Source of the DNA: Streptomyces cynarae
GTDB taxonomy: Bacteria > Actinomycetota > Actinomycetes > Streptomycetales > Streptomycetaceae
DNA length: 64,000 bases
Reading direction: 5' to 3'
NCBI RefSeq assembly: GCF_025642135.1
Contig: NZ_CP106793.1
Location: 7,656,001 to 7,720,000, forward strand
The notes beneath the pieces are model-generated. The model was not told where the DNA came from. It did no database searches and saw nothing but the letters and a program-made list of their open reading frames with translations. Below, in pieces: positions 53,930 to 64,000 of this stretch (positions are counted from its first letter, which is position 1; every line of letters starts with the position of its first letter). The translations under genes and the position numbers were made by a program.

Positions 53930-54496
53930 TCATCCCCCGTCGGCCGGTGCGAACGTCACCTCCGCCGTGCCGACCGTCCCGCCGCGGCGCCCGGGGGCGC
54001 TGTGCCAGTTCCAGTAGAGGTTGGTGTGCGCGATCACCTGCTCCGGGGCCGGCGCGCCGTACTGAGTCAGGTCCTCCGTCGTATGCGCGTCACCGACCAG
54101 CGTCACGTCGTAGCCGCGGACGAAGGCGCCGTGGAGGGTGGACCGGATGCATTGGTCGGTCTGGGCACCGGTGACCACGAGCCGGCCCACTCCGCGCCCG
54201 GCGAGCACCGTCTCCAGTTCGGTGTCCTCGAACGAGTCGCCGTAGAGCTTGTGGACCAGGGGCTCGTCATCGAGGCGCACCAGCTCCGGCACGTACTCCC
54301 AGCTCTCGCTGCCCCGCTTGAGCTGGTCGTCGGAGTGCTGCACCCACACCACGGGCACGTCCTCCTCGCGCGCCCTGTCGACCAGCGTGCCGATGTTCGC
54401 GATCACGCTGTCGCGGCGGGGCGTGCCCGCCATCACCCCCTTCTGGACGTCGATGACGAGCAGCGCGGTGTTCGGCCGGTCGGGCAGGGTGGTCAT
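53930..54496 (-). CDS. Isochorismatase-family cysteine hydrolase
   Basis: A 188-residue hydrolase. The catalytic Asp is in ALLVIDVQKGVM, a Lys follows in the middle strand region, and the nucleophilic Cys in VVTGAQTDQCIRSTLHGAF, then RGYDVTLVGDAHTT. This is the set found in nicotinamidases and related amidohydrolases; true isochorismatases lack the Cys. The substrate is unknown. It is followed on the same strand by the secreted protein gene. Confidence 0.92.
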   Translation of the reverse strand: MTTLPDRPNTALLVIDVQKGVMAGTPRRDSVIANIGTLVDRAREEDVPVVWVQHSDDQLKRGSESWEYVPELVRLDDEPLVHKLYGDSFEDTELETVLAGRGVGRLVVTGAQTDQCIRSTLHGAFVRGYDVTLVGDAHTTEDLTQYGAPAPEQVIAHTNLYWNWHSAPGRRGGTVGTAEVTFAPADGG

Positions 54497-54590
54497 GGGG
54501 ACTCCGTCGTCTCGCCTTGGGTCAGTGGTCCTGAGCCGACGACCACAGTAGGAGGGGGCACTGACAACGGACCCCGGATCGTGCGTGGCG

Positions 54591-55481
54591 TCAGCTCAGC
54601 AGCGCGGCCAGGCGGCGCCAGGCTTCCCGGGGGAGCGAGTCGCGGGGCTGGTCGTCGACCACCTGGAGGGCCACATGGTCCGCGCCCGCCGCCAGATGGG
54701 CCTCGATGCGTTCCCGGATCCGGTCGTCGTCGCCCCAGGCGAACAGCGCGTCGACCAGCCGGTCGCTGCCGCCGCCCGCGAAGTCGTCCTCGGTGAAGCC
54801 GAACCGGGCGAGCGCCTTGGTGTAGTTGGGCAGTCCGAGGTAGACGGCGAGGCCGCCGCGGGCCGTCGCGCGGGCGCGGTCCGGGTCCGTCTCCAGGACC
54901 ACCTTCGTCTCGGGAGCCAGCAGTGGGCCGTCACCGAGGATCGCGCGGGCCTCGGCCGTATGGTCGGTGGTCACCAGGTACGGGTGCGAGCCCGCGGCGC
55001 GGTCGCGGGACAGCTCCAGCATCTTCGGCCCGAGCGCGGCCAGCACACGGTGCCCCGCCGGTACGCCGGCGGCGTCGAGCTCGTCCAGATAGCCGACCAT
55101 GGCCGAGTACGGGCGGCGGTACTGGTCCGCGAGTTTCGCATGGCTCACGCCGAGGCCGAGCAGGAAGCGCCCCGGATGAGTCCGCTCCAGCTCCGCGACG
55201 CTCGCCGCCGTGTCGCCGGCCTCGTACTGCCAGATGCTCTGGATGCCGGTCGCCACGACGAGCCGTGAGGTCGCCTCGATCAGCGGCACCGCGTGGCGCA
55301 CCGCGCTGCTGCCGCCCAGCCAGACCGCGCCGAAGCCGAGTTCCTGCAGTTCGGCGGCGGCGTCGGCCAGTTCGCCGCGCCTGGCGGGATCCTCCGCACG
55401 CAGTCCGGCACTCCAGATGCCGTACCGCCCGACGTTCTCCTTCAGGGAGCCCACGCTGTCCGTGCTGGTGACGTCGCCCAT
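54591..55481 (-). CDS. LLM-class (probably F420-dependent) oxidoreductase
   Basis: A 296-residue luciferase-like monooxygenase-fold protein. GRYGIWSAGLRAEDP, LQELGFGAVWLGGSSAVRHA, VATGIQSIWQYEAGDTAAS and FLLGLGVSHAKLADQYRRPY are characteristic of the F420-binding actinobacterial branch. The reaction is not predictable. The ATG at 55481 has GGAGGGAT upstream. It is divergent from the unknown gene at 55746. Confidence 0.9.
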   Translation of the reverse strand: MGDVTSTDSVGSLKENVGRYGIWSAGLRAEDPARRGELADAAAELQELGFGAVWLGGSSAVRHAVPLIEATSRLVVATGIQSIWQYEAGDTAASVAELERTHPGRFLLGLGVSHAKLADQYRRPYSAMVGYLDELDAAGVPAGHRVLAALGPKMLELSRDRAAGSHPYLVTTDHTAEARAILGDGPLLAPETKVVLETDPDRARATARGGLAVYLGLPNYTKALARFGFTEDDFAGGGSDRLVDALFAWGDDDRIRERIEAHLAAGADHVALQVVDDQPRDSLPREAWRRLAALLS

Positions 55482-55745
55482 CGGTTCCGATCCCTCCGTA
55501 CCCGGTACGGTGCGCCGGCCACGCACCACTTGATCACAGCAGAGCCCAACGGCCGCCCGACGCCGCGTATTCCACGCCGTGTCACTCAACGAGCGGCGCC
55601 CGGACGGACCGATCGGACGGACCCGACAGGCCGGCCGGAGATGGCGCGCACCTCGCCCCTGCGCCGCGAAACCTCGGCGGCGACACGCTCCTATAGGCTG
55701 CTCGCTTCGGTTCCCACAGTCCGCGAGTGCCCGGGAGAGTTCCCC

Positions 55746-56846
55746 GTGACCGTACCGATCGTCCCGTCCGCAGCAGACGCGGCAGCGGCTGCAGACTCAG
55801 CAGGCGACGAGTTCTGGGTGGAGCCGGGAGCCGTCCCGGCTCCCGCGCAACCCGAGGTCGCCGAGGCGGTGGCGCGTGACGCCCGCGAGTTCGGGGTGTA
55901 CGCGCGGACCGGAGGCTGGGCGTTCGCGCTGAAGGTGGCGCGCAGTGTACGGCCCGGCGGACAGCCGGCGGGGGAGACCGCGAAGATCTCCGCCCAGCGG
56001 TTCGCCGAGCTGGCGGGATGCTCCGGGGAGCGGGTCATGCGCTACTACAGGGCCTGGGACAAGGCCGCCGACGACGGGCTCGTCCCGCACTTCGAGATCC
56101 TCGTCCCCGGCCAGGAGATCGACCTGCCGGACTCCGACGCATGGCTCTCCTACTACAGCCCCCGCTCCAGCGCGTCCTCCGAGCGCGGTACCGCCATCGC
56201 GGCGGCGGCCGAGGCCGAGGGCATCCGCCCCACCAAGGCGTTGGAGGTCGCCGAGAACCCCACCGCGCTGCGTGCCGCGATCCTCGCCGACCCCGCCACC
56301 GCCCGGACCGCGCGGGCCGCGCTGCTGGACCGGCTGAAGGAGGACCCGGCCCTGCAGACCGAACTGGCCCGTGACGTCGTCCGCACCGACGAGCTGAAGA
56401 AGGCGGTGGCCGGTGAGAGCCGGGTGGCGGACCGCATCGGCTACGTCCGGCAGATCGTCGAGAACGGCCAGGTCAAGACCCCGGCCGGGCAGACGATCGA
56501 CGCGCCCGCCGACCTCCGTGCGGAAGCCGAGCGCCATCTGTCCCTCCTCGACGAACTCGACGAGGGCGAAGAGGCCGGACAGTGGGCGGCGGAGGCGTAC
56601 GACACGGTCAAGGAACTCGTCGCGCGCACCGTCGAGTCCGATCCCGAACTGCGCCGCCTGGAGCGGCGGACGAAGTTCTACAGCAGCCTCCAGCGAGCGA
56701 CGAAGGTCTTCGAGGAGCTCACCCTGGACGACGCCGACGACCTCGACGACCTGTACGAGGACGACATGCTCCAGCGCCTGGAGGAGCTTCGGACGGCGAT
56801 CGGCACCTGCATCGCGACACTCCGCAAGGCCGCCCCGGCACGGTAG
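55746..56846 (+). CDS. Conserved hypothetical protein with HTH-like N-terminal region
   Basis: A 366-residue soluble protein I do not recognise by name. Residues about 80-105 (KISAQRFAELAGCSGERVMR) look like a helix-turn-helix. The middle has an Ala/Glu-rich helical stretch and IGYVRQIVENGQVKTPAGQT. The last 130 residues are strongly acidic and coiled-coil-like (LDELDEGEEAGQWAAEAYDT, LTLDDADDLDDLYEDD). The GTG at 55746 has GGGAGAG upstream, and a TATAGG -10 candidate lies about 55 nt before it. A role in DNA binding with a multimerising C-terminus is possible but unproven. Confidence 0.75.
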   Translation: MTVPIVPSAADAAAAADSAGDEFWVEPGAVPAPAQPEVAEAVARDAREFGVYARTGGWAFALKVARSVRPGGQPAGETAKISAQRFAELAGCSGERVMRYYRAWDKAADDGLVPHFEILVPGQEIDLPDSDAWLSYYSPRSSASSERGTAIAAAAEAEGIRPTKALEVAENPTALRAAILADPATARTARAALLDRLKEDPALQTELARDVVRTDELKKAVAGESRVADRIGYVRQIVENGQVKTPAGQTIDAPADLRAEAERHLSLLDELDEGEEAGQWAAEAYDTVKELVARTVESDPELRRLERRTKFYSSLQRATKVFEELTLDDADDLDDLYEDDMLQRLEELRTAIGTCIATLRKAAPAR

Positions 56847-56978
56847 GGGGCCGAATGTCCCCCACCAGGGGCCGAAGTGCCCCTCTCACCTCTCCGCGAC
56901 CGGTGTGACGGTGAAGGAGAGCCGTTCCGGAGCCGGTCGCGCAGCGGTTCCGGAGCCGGACGAAAGGCGGTGGGACGC

Positions 56979-57815
56979 ATGGAGCCGCCCCTGGTCGTGG
57001 GCGTCGACGGATCGGACTGCAGCCTCGTGGCGGTGGACTGGGCGACCGACGAGGCGGCCCGGCACGGGCTGCCCCTGCGGCTGCTGTACGCCTCCGAGGG
57101 TGAGCGTGACGAGGACGACGTCCCCCCGGACGTCGTCGCCACCGCCACGGAACGCGCCCGGTGCCGCAACCCGGAGGTGAAGGTCACCGCCGACGTCCTG
57201 CCCGAGGACCCGGTGGACGCGCTGCTGCGCGCGGTGCACCACGCCTCGGCCGTGGTGACCGGCAGCCGTGGCCGCGGCCGGCTGGCGGGTCTGCTCCTCG
57301 GCTCGGTCAGCCTCACCGTCGCGGGCCGTGCCCGTGGGCCGGTGATCGTGGTCCGCGGAGACCGGGCCGGGCTTGAGGGCACGCACGAGCGGATCCTGCT
57401 CGGCGCCGGCGAGCCCGGCACGAGCGGCGCCGCGGTGCGGTTCGCCCTCCGCGAGGCAGAGGCGCGGCACTGCGTCCTCGACGTCGTCCGTGTCTGGCAC
57501 CGCCCCGCGCACCGGCCCGTCGACCACCCCCTGCTGGCCGGGGACCCGGCCCTGTGCTGCGAGGAGCGGGCGGCCACTCTGATCGACGCCCTGCTCCAGG
57601 ACGCGGTGGCCGACCATCCGGACGTCCGGGTGCACCGGTCCACGGTCGAGGGAACCGCCCGCAGGGTTCTCCTGCACCGCTCGGCCGCCGCGGACCTCGT
57701 GATCATCGGCGTCCGGCGCGGCCACGACCGCCGGGCACTCCACCTGGGCCGGGTGGCCCACACGCTGCTGCACCACGCCGAGTGCCCGGTGGCCGTCGTA
57801 CCGGAGTCGCTCTGA
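56979..57815 (+). CDS. Universal stress protein, tandem UspA domains
   Basis: A 278-residue cytosolic protein with two Usp folds. Domain 1 (3-125) has VVGVDGSDCSLVAVDWA and the nucleotide-binding GSRGRGRLAGLLLGSVS. Domain 2 (about 135-278) begins ERILLGAGEPGTSGAAVRFA and ends VIIGVRRGHDRRALHLGRVA and HHAECPVAVVPE. The first domain retains the G-2x-G-9x-G(S/T) ATP loop; the second is less exact. The ATG at 56979 begins domain 1. Such proteins act in dormancy and stress in actinobacteria. Confidence 0.92.
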   Translation: MEPPLVVGVDGSDCSLVAVDWATDEAARHGLPLRLLYASEGERDEDDVPPDVVATATERARCRNPEVKVTADVLPEDPVDALLRAVHHASAVVTGSRGRGRLAGLLLGSVSLTVAGRARGPVIVVRGDRAGLEGTHERILLGAGEPGTSGAAVRFALREAEARHCVLDVVRVWHRPAHRPVDHPLLAGDPALCCEERAATLIDALLQDAVADHPDVRVHRSTVEGTARRVLLHRSAAADLVIIGVRRGHDRRALHLGRVAHTLLHHAECPVAVVPESL

Positions 57816-57970
57816 AGGGTGGGGCAGGGACGTTCGGGTCCCCCGGCATGGGCTGTTCGGCCTCAGCGGTAGGGCGGCGGGCGCGGTGCACTGGAGGTGT
57901 CGGCACAAGCGACCGCACCCGAGGAGACACGGAAGGCCAAGGCCCGGCACATCGAGGTGGAGCACGGCGC

Positions 57971-58699
57971 GTGATCGCCCGCCGGCGCCGCGCGCCGAGT
58001 CTGGACGGTGACATCGTGAACGCAAGGCAACGGCTCGCGGACGGCGTGCGCACCCGGCGCGGTCGTACGGTCACCGTCTCCGGGTTCACGCCCGAAGGTA
58101 TGCCTCCGAACATGGCGCGCGTGGTCCTCGGCATCACCTGCGAACCCCGCGACCGGGGCGAGACCCTGGCCTCGCTGACGCCCGAGGAGGCCCGGCGTGT
58201 CGCCGGGCTGCTGCTCCACCAGGCCGCCTCGTTCGCCCCGCGGGTCCCGGGGCCGCCGGGCCACGCGGACGCCGTGCCGATCGCCGCGGACGCCTACGAA
58301 GTACGGCTGCGCGGTCACATACTGGCCGTGGACCAGCCGGTGCCGGACGGCGGTACCGACACGGCCCCCACTCCCGTGGAGCTCCTCGTGGCGTCGCTGA
58401 CCGCGTGCGTCGCGCACTGCGCCGGCCGGTTCCTTGAGCGCCACGACCTCAGCCGCGAGGGGCTGCGGATCGAGACGGAATTCCGTACGGCGTCCGGCCG
58501 GGCGCCCCGCGTGAGCTCGGTCCGTCTGCGGGTGCGCGCGCCCGCGCTCCCCGCCGGACGGCGGGACGCCCTGCGGGCGGCGGTGTCCCGCTGCACGGTC
58601 AGGAACACCCTGGCCGCACCGCCGGAGATCGTCATCGCCCTGACCGACGACGGGATCAGAGGGCCTTCGCCGGGCAGTCCGGCAGACGGGCGCCGATGA
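57971..58699 (+). CDS. OsmC-family protein with N-terminal DUF6907-like region
   Basis: A 242-residue protein. Residues about 30-100 (ITCEPRDRGETLASLTPEEA) resemble the small DUF6907-type domain. From about 105 the OsmC fold follows: HILAVDQPVPDGGTDTAPTP, VELLVASLTACVAHCAGRFL with the peroxidatic-type Cys positions, and CTVRNTLAAPPEIVIAL near the end. OsmC proteins reduce organic peroxides, but the second catalytic Cys context is not classical. The start may be the GTG at 57971 (GGAG upstream) or at 58016. It follows the Usp gene on the same strand. Confidence 0.8.
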   Translation: MIARRRRAPSLDGDIVNARQRLADGVRTRRGRTVTVSGFTPEGMPPNMARVVLGITCEPRDRGETLASLTPEEARRVAGLLLHQAASFAPRVPGPPGHADAVPIAADAYEVRLRGHILAVDQPVPDGGTDTAPTPVELLVASLTACVAHCAGRFLERHDLSREGLRIETEFRTASGRAPRVSSVRLRVRAPALPAGRRDALRAAVSRCTVRNTLAAPPEIVIALTDDGIRGPSPGSPADGRR

Positions 58700-58908
58700 C
58701 CGCCGTCCGGAGCATGTTGCGGAGGGCGGGCCGACCGGATCGGCGCGGGTGAGCTCGTGGTGAACGTCGCCGGGAACCGGCGATGCCCATTCGGCCGGTG
58801 GCCGGACACGATGTGCGCGGGGAGTACCGGGGAGGTCCCGGTGCCGGACACCGGCGGGTATGCCGCACCGGGACTCGGCGCCCGTACCCAGGACCAGGGC
58901 TCCCGGCT

Positions 58909-58930
58909 GCCGTGCCCGGGAAGGCACGGC
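58909..58930. terminator. Hairpin at the end of the inositol operon
   Basis: An 8-bp stem GCCGTGCC/GGCACGGC with a 6-nt loop lies between the converging OsmC-family and isomerase genes, 16 nt past the isomerase stop on the minus strand. Confidence 0.6.
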
Positions 58931-58945
58931 CGCCGGTCGCGGGGC

Positions 58946-59812
58946 TCACACGGTGAGTTCCTTGCGGATGCGGTCCAGCATGAAGGCGGAGGACTCGCGG
59001 GCGCGTTCCTCCCAGGCGAAGACGCAGGCCGTGGCGACGCCGTCGAAGTTCAGCTCGCGCAGGGCGCCGAAGAAGGCGTCCCAGTCCACCTCGCCCTGAC
59101 CGATGTCGAGGTGCTGGTGGATGCGGGCCGGAGTGCCGGGCGGGTTGAGGATGTAGCGCAGGCCCGACGACCCCTTGTGGTTGAAGGAGTCGGCGATGTG
59201 CACGTGCTGGAGCTTGTCGCCGGCGTGGCGCAGCATCGCCGCGATGTCCGCCTTCGGGTCGGTCCCCGAGAGGTGGAAGGTGTGCGGGGCGCAGTACAGG
59301 TAGTTCACCCAGGGCTTGTTGATCGCGCGGACGAGGTCGACCGCAGGGGTGTTCTCCTCGCAGAAGTCGTCCGGATGAGCCTCCAGGTTGAGGGCGATAC
59401 CCTCGCGTTCGAAGACCGGGAGGAGTTCCTCCATCGAGCGCCAGAACGCCGCCTCGCTCTCGGCGGCGCGCTCCGGGCGGCCGTTGAACTCCGAGTTCAT
59501 CAGCGGACATCCGAGGTCCGCGGTGATCTCGATCATCCGCTTCCAGTAGCGGACGGCGGCCTGCCGCTCGGCCTCGTCGGGGGAGGACCACTTGTACAGC
59601 GGCAGCACGGAGGACAGCTGGACGCCGTGCGTACGCAGGGAGTTCTTCAGCTGTGCGACACGCTCGTCGTCCGCGCGCGGGTGCAGGAAGAACGGCATGA
59701 AGTCCTCGCGCGGCGACAACTCGAGGTACTCGTAGCCGAGTTCGGCGACCGTGCGCACCATGTCGTCCATCGGCAGGGCGCGGAACATGTACGGGTCGAG
59801 GGCGATTTTCAT
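58946..59812 (-). CDS. Sugar phosphate isomerase/epimerase (xylose isomerase-like TIM barrel)
   Basis: A 288-residue cytosolic protein of the AP-endonuclease/xylose isomerase-like barrel family. Metal and substrate ligands are suggested by [47 protein letters not shown] and [18 protein letters not shown]. It is the last gene of the operon; its ATG overlaps the stop of the IolG-like gene (ATGA). In inositol clusters this position is often IolH or IolI (inosose isomerase), but the family alone does not decide. Confidence 0.88.
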   Translation of the reverse strand: MKIALDPYMFRALPMDDMVRTVAELGYEYLELSPREDFMPFFLHPRADDERVAQLKNSLRTHGVQLSSVLPLYKWSSPDEAERQAAVRYWKRMIEITADLGCPLMNSEFNGRPERAAESEAAFWRSMEELLPVFEREGIALNLEAHPDDFCEENTPAVDLVRAINKPWVNYLYCAPHTFHLSGTDPKADIAAMLRHAGDKLQHVHIADSFNHKGSSGLRYILNPPGTPARIHQHLDIGQGEVDWDAFFGALRELNFDGVATACVFAWEERARESSAFMLDRIRKELTV

Positions 59813-60828
59813 GCGGTGCCTCCGTAGAAGGCCGGGCGGGGCTTCATGTCGACGGTGACGACCTGGCCGCCCGCCTCCAGGGACCGGACGGCGGCGTCGG
59901 TGATGACGGTGGCGGCGTAGCCGTCCCAGGCGGACGGGCCGGTGGGCTCGGTGCCGGCCGCGACGGCGCCGACCCACTCGCGGAACTCGGTGTCGAAGGC
60001 CTCGGCGAAGCGGCCCTTCCAGTCCTGCAGGACGGCCGTGCCGTGCCGTCCGGCGGTGCGGACGCCGACGGCGGCGGGGTCGGGCAGCCGGACAAGGCCT
60101 TCCTCGCCGACGGTCTCGCACTGGATGTCGTAGCCGTACTGGCAGTTGACGAAGACCTCCAGGTCGATGCGGACCCCGTTCGCCGTCTCGAAGTACATGA
60201 TCTGCGGGTCCTTGAGGTGGTCGAACCGCTTGCTCGTGGCGCGCGGGGTGATCACCTGGGCGGAGACGATCTCGTCGTCCAGCAGCCAGCGCAGCACGTC
60301 GATCTCGTGCACGGCCGTGTCCTGCGCGGCCATGGCCGAGGTGTAGGAGTCCGGCACGGCCGGGTTGCGGTGGGCGCAGTGCACGATCAGCGGGGCGCCG
60401 AGGGAGCCGGAGGCGATGACCTCCTTCATCTGGCGGTAGCCGGCGTCGAAGCGGCGCATGAATCCGACCTGGACGAGACGGCGGCCGTGGGCGCGTTCGG
60501 CGTCGACGATGCGCAGGCAGTCCTCGGCGGTGGTGGCGAGCGGCTTCTCGCAGAACACCGGCTTTCCGGCCGCGATCGCGTCCAGGACGTGCTCGGCGTG
60601 GGTGGGGCCCCAGGAGGTGACGAGGACGGCGTCCACGTCGGGGGAGTCGATCAGCTCGGTGCCGGTGGGCAGGGCGGTCGCGCCGACGCGGGCGGCGACC
60701 TCCGCCGCACGGGCGGCGTCGATGTCGGTCACGGCCGTCACGGCGGCCCCGGTGACGACCTCGGTCAGGCGCCGTATGTGGTCCTGGCCGATCATTCCGG
60801 CGCCGATGACGCCTACACGTACGGTCAT
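59809..60828 (-). CDS. Gfo/Idh/MocA-family dehydrogenase, probable inositol 2-dehydrogenase
   Basis: A 339-residue NAD(P)-dependent enzyme. The Rossmann motif is [17 protein letters not shown], the catalytic Lys in [14 protein letters not shown] (EKP), and further [16 protein letters not shown], with the active-site His/Asp region [24 protein letters not shown] and EIDVLRWL are typical of IolG. The ATG at 60828 has GAAGGGA upstream. Context (IolE-like, transporter, MmsA) supports myo- or scyllo-inositol oxidation. Confidence 0.88.
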   Translation of the reverse strand: MTVRVGVIGAGMIGQDHIRRLTEVVTGAAVTAVTDIDAARAAEVAARVGATALPTGTELIDSPDVDAVLVTSWGPTHAEHVLDAIAAGKPVFCEKPLATTAEDCLRIVDAERAHGRRLVQVGFMRRFDAGYRQMKEVIASGSLGAPLIVHCAHRNPAVPDSYTSAMAAQDTAVHEIDVLRWLLDDEIVSAQVITPRATSKRFDHLKDPQIMYFETANGVRIDLEVFVNCQYGYDIQCETVGEEGLVRLPDPAAVGVRTAGRHGTAVLQDWKGRFAEAFDTEFREWVGAVAAGTEPTGPSAWDGYAATVITDAAVRSLEAGGQVVTVDMKPRPAFYGGTA

Positions 60829-60859
60829 GGTCGATCCCTTCACAAGAGGGCGGGGGAGG

Positions 60860-62281
60860 TCAGGAGAAGCGCGTGCGCAGTTCGGCCTCGAGCGTCTCGA
60901 GGGTGCGACCCTTGGTCTCGGGGACGTAGAGCTTGACGAAGGTGAGGGAGAAGACGCCCGCCACGACGAACAGGAAGAACGTGTTGGAGATCCCGATCCC
61001 GGAGACCAGGGACGGGAAGACCAGACCGATCACGAAGTTGGTCAGCCACAGCACCACCGCTGCCACGCCCATGCCGAACCCGCGCATCCGCATCGGGAAG
61101 ATCTCCGACAGCATCAGCCAGGTCACCGGCGAGATGGCGCCCTGCTGGAAGGCGAGGAACGTGACGGTCATGGCGAGGACGGCGTAGGCGCGGTCGTCAC
61201 CGGAGGGCAGCACCAGGGAGAAGACGCCGATCAGCAACAGTGCGGCGGTCGTGCCGATCTGACCTGTCATCAGCATCGGACGGCGGTTGACGCGGCCGAG
61301 CAGCCAGATGCCGACGAAGGTGGCGAGGACCGAGATCACGCCGTTGGCGATGTTCGCCGTCAGGGCGCTGTCGGCGGCGAAGCCCGCGTCGGTGAGGATC
61401 TGGGTGCCGTAGTACATGATCGTGTTGACGCCGGTGATCTGCTGCACGATCGCGATGCCGAAGCCGACGAACATCAGCTTGCGCACCCACGGGGTGGACC
61501 TCATGTCCTGCCAGCCGCCGAGCTTCTCCTGCTCCTCCTTCACGGCGAGCGCGGAGACCTCGGCGAGTTCGGCCTCGGCCCGCTGCCGGGAGCGCACCTG
61601 CTTGAGGACTTCCAGGGCATCGTTGAAGCGGGTCCTGGAGGCCAGCCAGCGGGGGCTCTCCGGCATGACCAGCATGCCGAACCAGAGCACGACGGCCGGG
61701 ATCGTGGCGATGACCAGCATCCAGCGCCAGATGCCGCCGGACTCGCTCCCGACGTTCGCGATGATCGCGTTGGAGGTGAAGGCCAGCAACTGCCCACTGA
61801 CGATCATCAGTTCGTTGCGGGTGACCAGTGCGCCGCGCCGCTCGGCGGGGGAGATCTCCGCCAGGTAGACCGGCACGGTCACCGAAGCGCCGCCGACCGC
61901 CAGGCCGAGCACGAAGCGGGCCACGACCATGACCGCTGTGGTCGGGGCGAGGGTGGCGCCGAGCGCACCGACGAAGAACAGCACCGCGAGGGTGAGGATC
62001 GTACGGCGCCTGCCGCGGGCGTCCGACAGGCGGCCGCCGGCGACCGCACCGAGTGCGGCACCGAGCAGGAGCGAGCTGGTGACCATGCCCTCGGTGAACG
62101 GGGTCAGACCGAGGTCCTTGCTCATGTAGGGCAGGGCGCCGTTGATGACACCGGTGTCGTAACCGAAGAGCAGGCCGCCGAAGGTGGCGATGACGGTGAT
62201 GAGCCGCAGCCGCCGGGAGACGGCGGGCGGGGCGTCGGCCGTGACTGCGGGGGCCTGAGTCGCGTCGTCCCTGACGTCCAT
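60860..62281 (-). CDS. MFS sugar porter, probable inositol transporter
   Basis: A 473-residue twelve-helix transporter of the sugar porter family. Signatures are [19 protein letters not shown] in helix 1, [12 protein letters not shown] after helix 2, [20 protein letters not shown], the PESPRWL loop after helix 6, [13 protein letters not shown] in helix 7 and [10 protein letters not shown] at the C-terminus. It lies 31 nt before the IolG-like gene and 9 nt after the IolE-like gene, so it is most probably the IolT-type proton-inositol symporter. Confidence 0.93.
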   Translation of the reverse strand: MDVRDDATQAPAVTADAPPAVSRRLRLITVIATFGGLLFGYDTGVINGALPYMSKDLGLTPFTEGMVTSSLLLGAALGAVAGGRLSDARGRRRTILTLAVLFFVGALGATLAPTTAVMVVARFVLGLAVGGASVTVPVYLAEISPAERRGALVTRNELMIVSGQLLAFTSNAIIANVGSESGGIWRWMLVIATIPAVVLWFGMLVMPESPRWLASRTRFNDALEVLKQVRSRQRAEAELAEVSALAVKEEQEKLGGWQDMRSTPWVRKLMFVGFGIAIVQQITGVNTIMYYGTQILTDAGFAADSALTANIANGVISVLATFVGIWLLGRVNRRPMLMTGQIGTTAALLLIGVFSLVLPSGDDRAYAVLAMTVTFLAFQQGAISPVTWLMLSEIFPMRMRGFGMGVAAVVLWLTNFVIGLVFPSLVSGIGISNTFFLFVVAGVFSLTFVKLYVPETKGRTLETLEAELRTRFS

Positions 62282-62290
62282 GGCCGCCTC

Positions 62291-63241
62291 CTACCGGTTG
62301 ATGTTCGGGCGTCGGGTTCCGGAAAGGCCGCAGCCGGCCAGGTGCTCGCGGGTGCGCACCGCGATCGGCAGCGGCACCTCCGGAGCGCACGGGTACAGGT
62401 CCTGCTCGACGATCACGAACAACTCGGCATCGAGCCTGGCGAGTTCGGCCACCACGTCGGCCGGGTCCGGCACACCGGCGGGCGGGGACACGCACACGCC
62501 GCGCTTGACGGCCTCGCCGAAGGACAGGTTCTCGGCGGCGACCTGAGCGAGGATCCCGGGGTCCATCTGCTTGATGTGGACGTAGCCGACGCGCTCGCCG
62601 AAGCGGCGGATCAGGTCCAGGTTGTCGCCGCCGCCGTAGGCCACGTGGCCGGTGTCCAGGCACAGGTTGGTGTAGCGGCTGTCGGACTCGTTGAGCAGCC
62701 GTTCGATCTCGGGCTGCGTCTGGATGTGGCTGTCGGCGTGCGGATGGATGACCAGCCGGACGTCGTAGTCGTCCAGCAGGAGCTTGCCCAGCCGGTCGGC
62801 GGCCCGCCCGAAGCCCGCCCACTGCTCGGCGGTCAGCACGCGGGACTCGGTGAACGCGCCGGTCTTCTCGTCCCGGTACATGGGCGGGATGAGGACGAGG
62901 TGGTGGGCGCCGGCGGCGGCGGTCAGTCCGGCCACCTGGCGGACGTGGGCGAGCATGTCGGCCCAGGCCTCCGGCCGGTGCAGGGCGCCGAAGGCGGTGC
63001 CGCCGGAGACCTTCAGGCCGCGGGCGTCCAGTTCCTCCTTCAGGCGCTGCGGCTCGGTGGGCAGGTAGCCGTACGGTCCGAGCTCCAGCCACTCGTAGCC
63101 GGCCTCGACCAGCTCGTCGAGGAAGCGGGTGTGGGGGACCTGGTGCTCGTCCTCGGGGAACCAGATGCCCCAGGAGTCCGGGGCGGAGCCGAGGCACAGG
63201 TTTCCCGCGATGGTGCGGAGTGGGGTTGGCGCCGTTGCCAT
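62291..63241 (-). CDS. IolE-like protein, probable inosose dehydratase/isomerase
   Basis: A 316-residue TIM-barrel protein. The N-terminal CLGSAPDSWGIWFPEDEHQV is the hallmark of IolE-type proteins (inosose dehydratase, second step of inositol breakdown). Further features are YEWLELGPYGYLP, LVIHPHADSHIQT, NLCLDTGHVAYGGGD and VGYVHIKQMDP, giving the metal-binding His and Asp set. FVIVEQDLYPC near the end carries the last ligand Glu. It lies 29 nt after mmsA and just before the transporter. Confidence 0.88.
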   Translation of the reverse strand: MATAPTPLRTIAGNLCLGSAPDSWGIWFPEDEHQVPHTRFLDELVEAGYEWLELGPYGYLPTEPQRLKEELDARGLKVSGGTAFGALHRPEAWADMLAHVRQVAGLTAAAGAHHLVLIPPMYRDEKTGAFTESRVLTAEQWAGFGRAADRLGKLLLDDYDVRLVIHPHADSHIQTQPEIERLLNESDSRYTNLCLDTGHVAYGGGDNLDLIRRFGERVGYVHIKQMDPGILAQVAAENLSFGEAVKRGVCVSPPAGVPDPADVVAELARLDAELFVIVEQDLYPCAPEVPLPIAVRTREHLAGCGLSGTRRPNINR

Positions 63242-63270
63242 GACGTGTCCTTCGGGGAAGGGGACGGGGT

Positions 63271-64000
<730 letters not shown>

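Overview
The window is high-GC actinomycete chromosome, almost certainly Streptomyces. The signs are strong G/C bias at third codon positions, GTG and TTG starts, a WhiB-family regulator, an SCO6745-family protein, an F420-type luciferase-fold oxidoreductase, a DUF574-type methyltransferase, and many secreted glycoside hydrolases with ricin-type lectin modules. I see no transposase, prophage, CRISPR array or secondary-metabolite assembly line.

Region 1 (1-10 kb) is mixed core metabolism. It holds a TPP-riboswitch-controlled NCS1 permease (probable thiamine-precursor uptake, cut by the left edge), a secreted nuclease/phosphatase-fold enzyme with a jacalin-like lectin domain, a compact minus-strand run whiB-dps-DUF3140-HhH DNA repair protein, a thiolase, a TauE/SafE exporter, a HAD phosphatase, two cobalamin genes (cobK, cobF) and tRNA-Pro(GGG).

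Region 2 (10-42 kb) is a large plant cell-wall polysaccharide island. Its left part handles arabinose: a secreted GH54 arabinofuranosidase, a LacI regulator sharing an operator motif with it, a pentose ABC transporter of ribose/xylose type, and araB-araA-araD. The middle part is a minus-strand set of hydrolases: a secreted arabinofuranosidase-like enzyme, GH43, secreted GH5-X2-CBM46, GH31 and an esterase, followed upstream by GH36 and a GH31 remnant. The right part has a second LacI regulator, a complete LplB/LplC-type oligosaccharide ABC importer, a divergent GH3 enzyme and a third LacI regulator. Taken together the enzymes fit breakdown of arabinoxylan and xyloglucan outside the cell, uptake of oligosaccharides, trimming inside, and arabinose entry into the pentose phosphate pathway as xylulose-5-phosphate. 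Three distinct palindromic motif families sit in the control regions, matching the number of LacI regulators.

Region 3 (42-58.7 kb) is a patchwork of accessory genes: small membrane proteins, a DUF429 protein, a collagenase-like M9 metalloprotease with an abnormal C-terminus, LysR, a SpoIIE-type phosphatase, a methyltransferase, an aldo/keto reductase behind a MerR-type promoter, CsbD, an isochorismatase-family hydrolase, a universal stress protein, an OsmC-family protein and several unknowns.

Region 4 (58.9-64 kb) is a minus-strand myo-inositol-type catabolic operon: methylmalonate-semialdehyde dehydrogenase (cut by the right edge), an IolE-like protein, a sugar porter, an IolG-like dehydrogenase and a sugar-phosphate isomerase.
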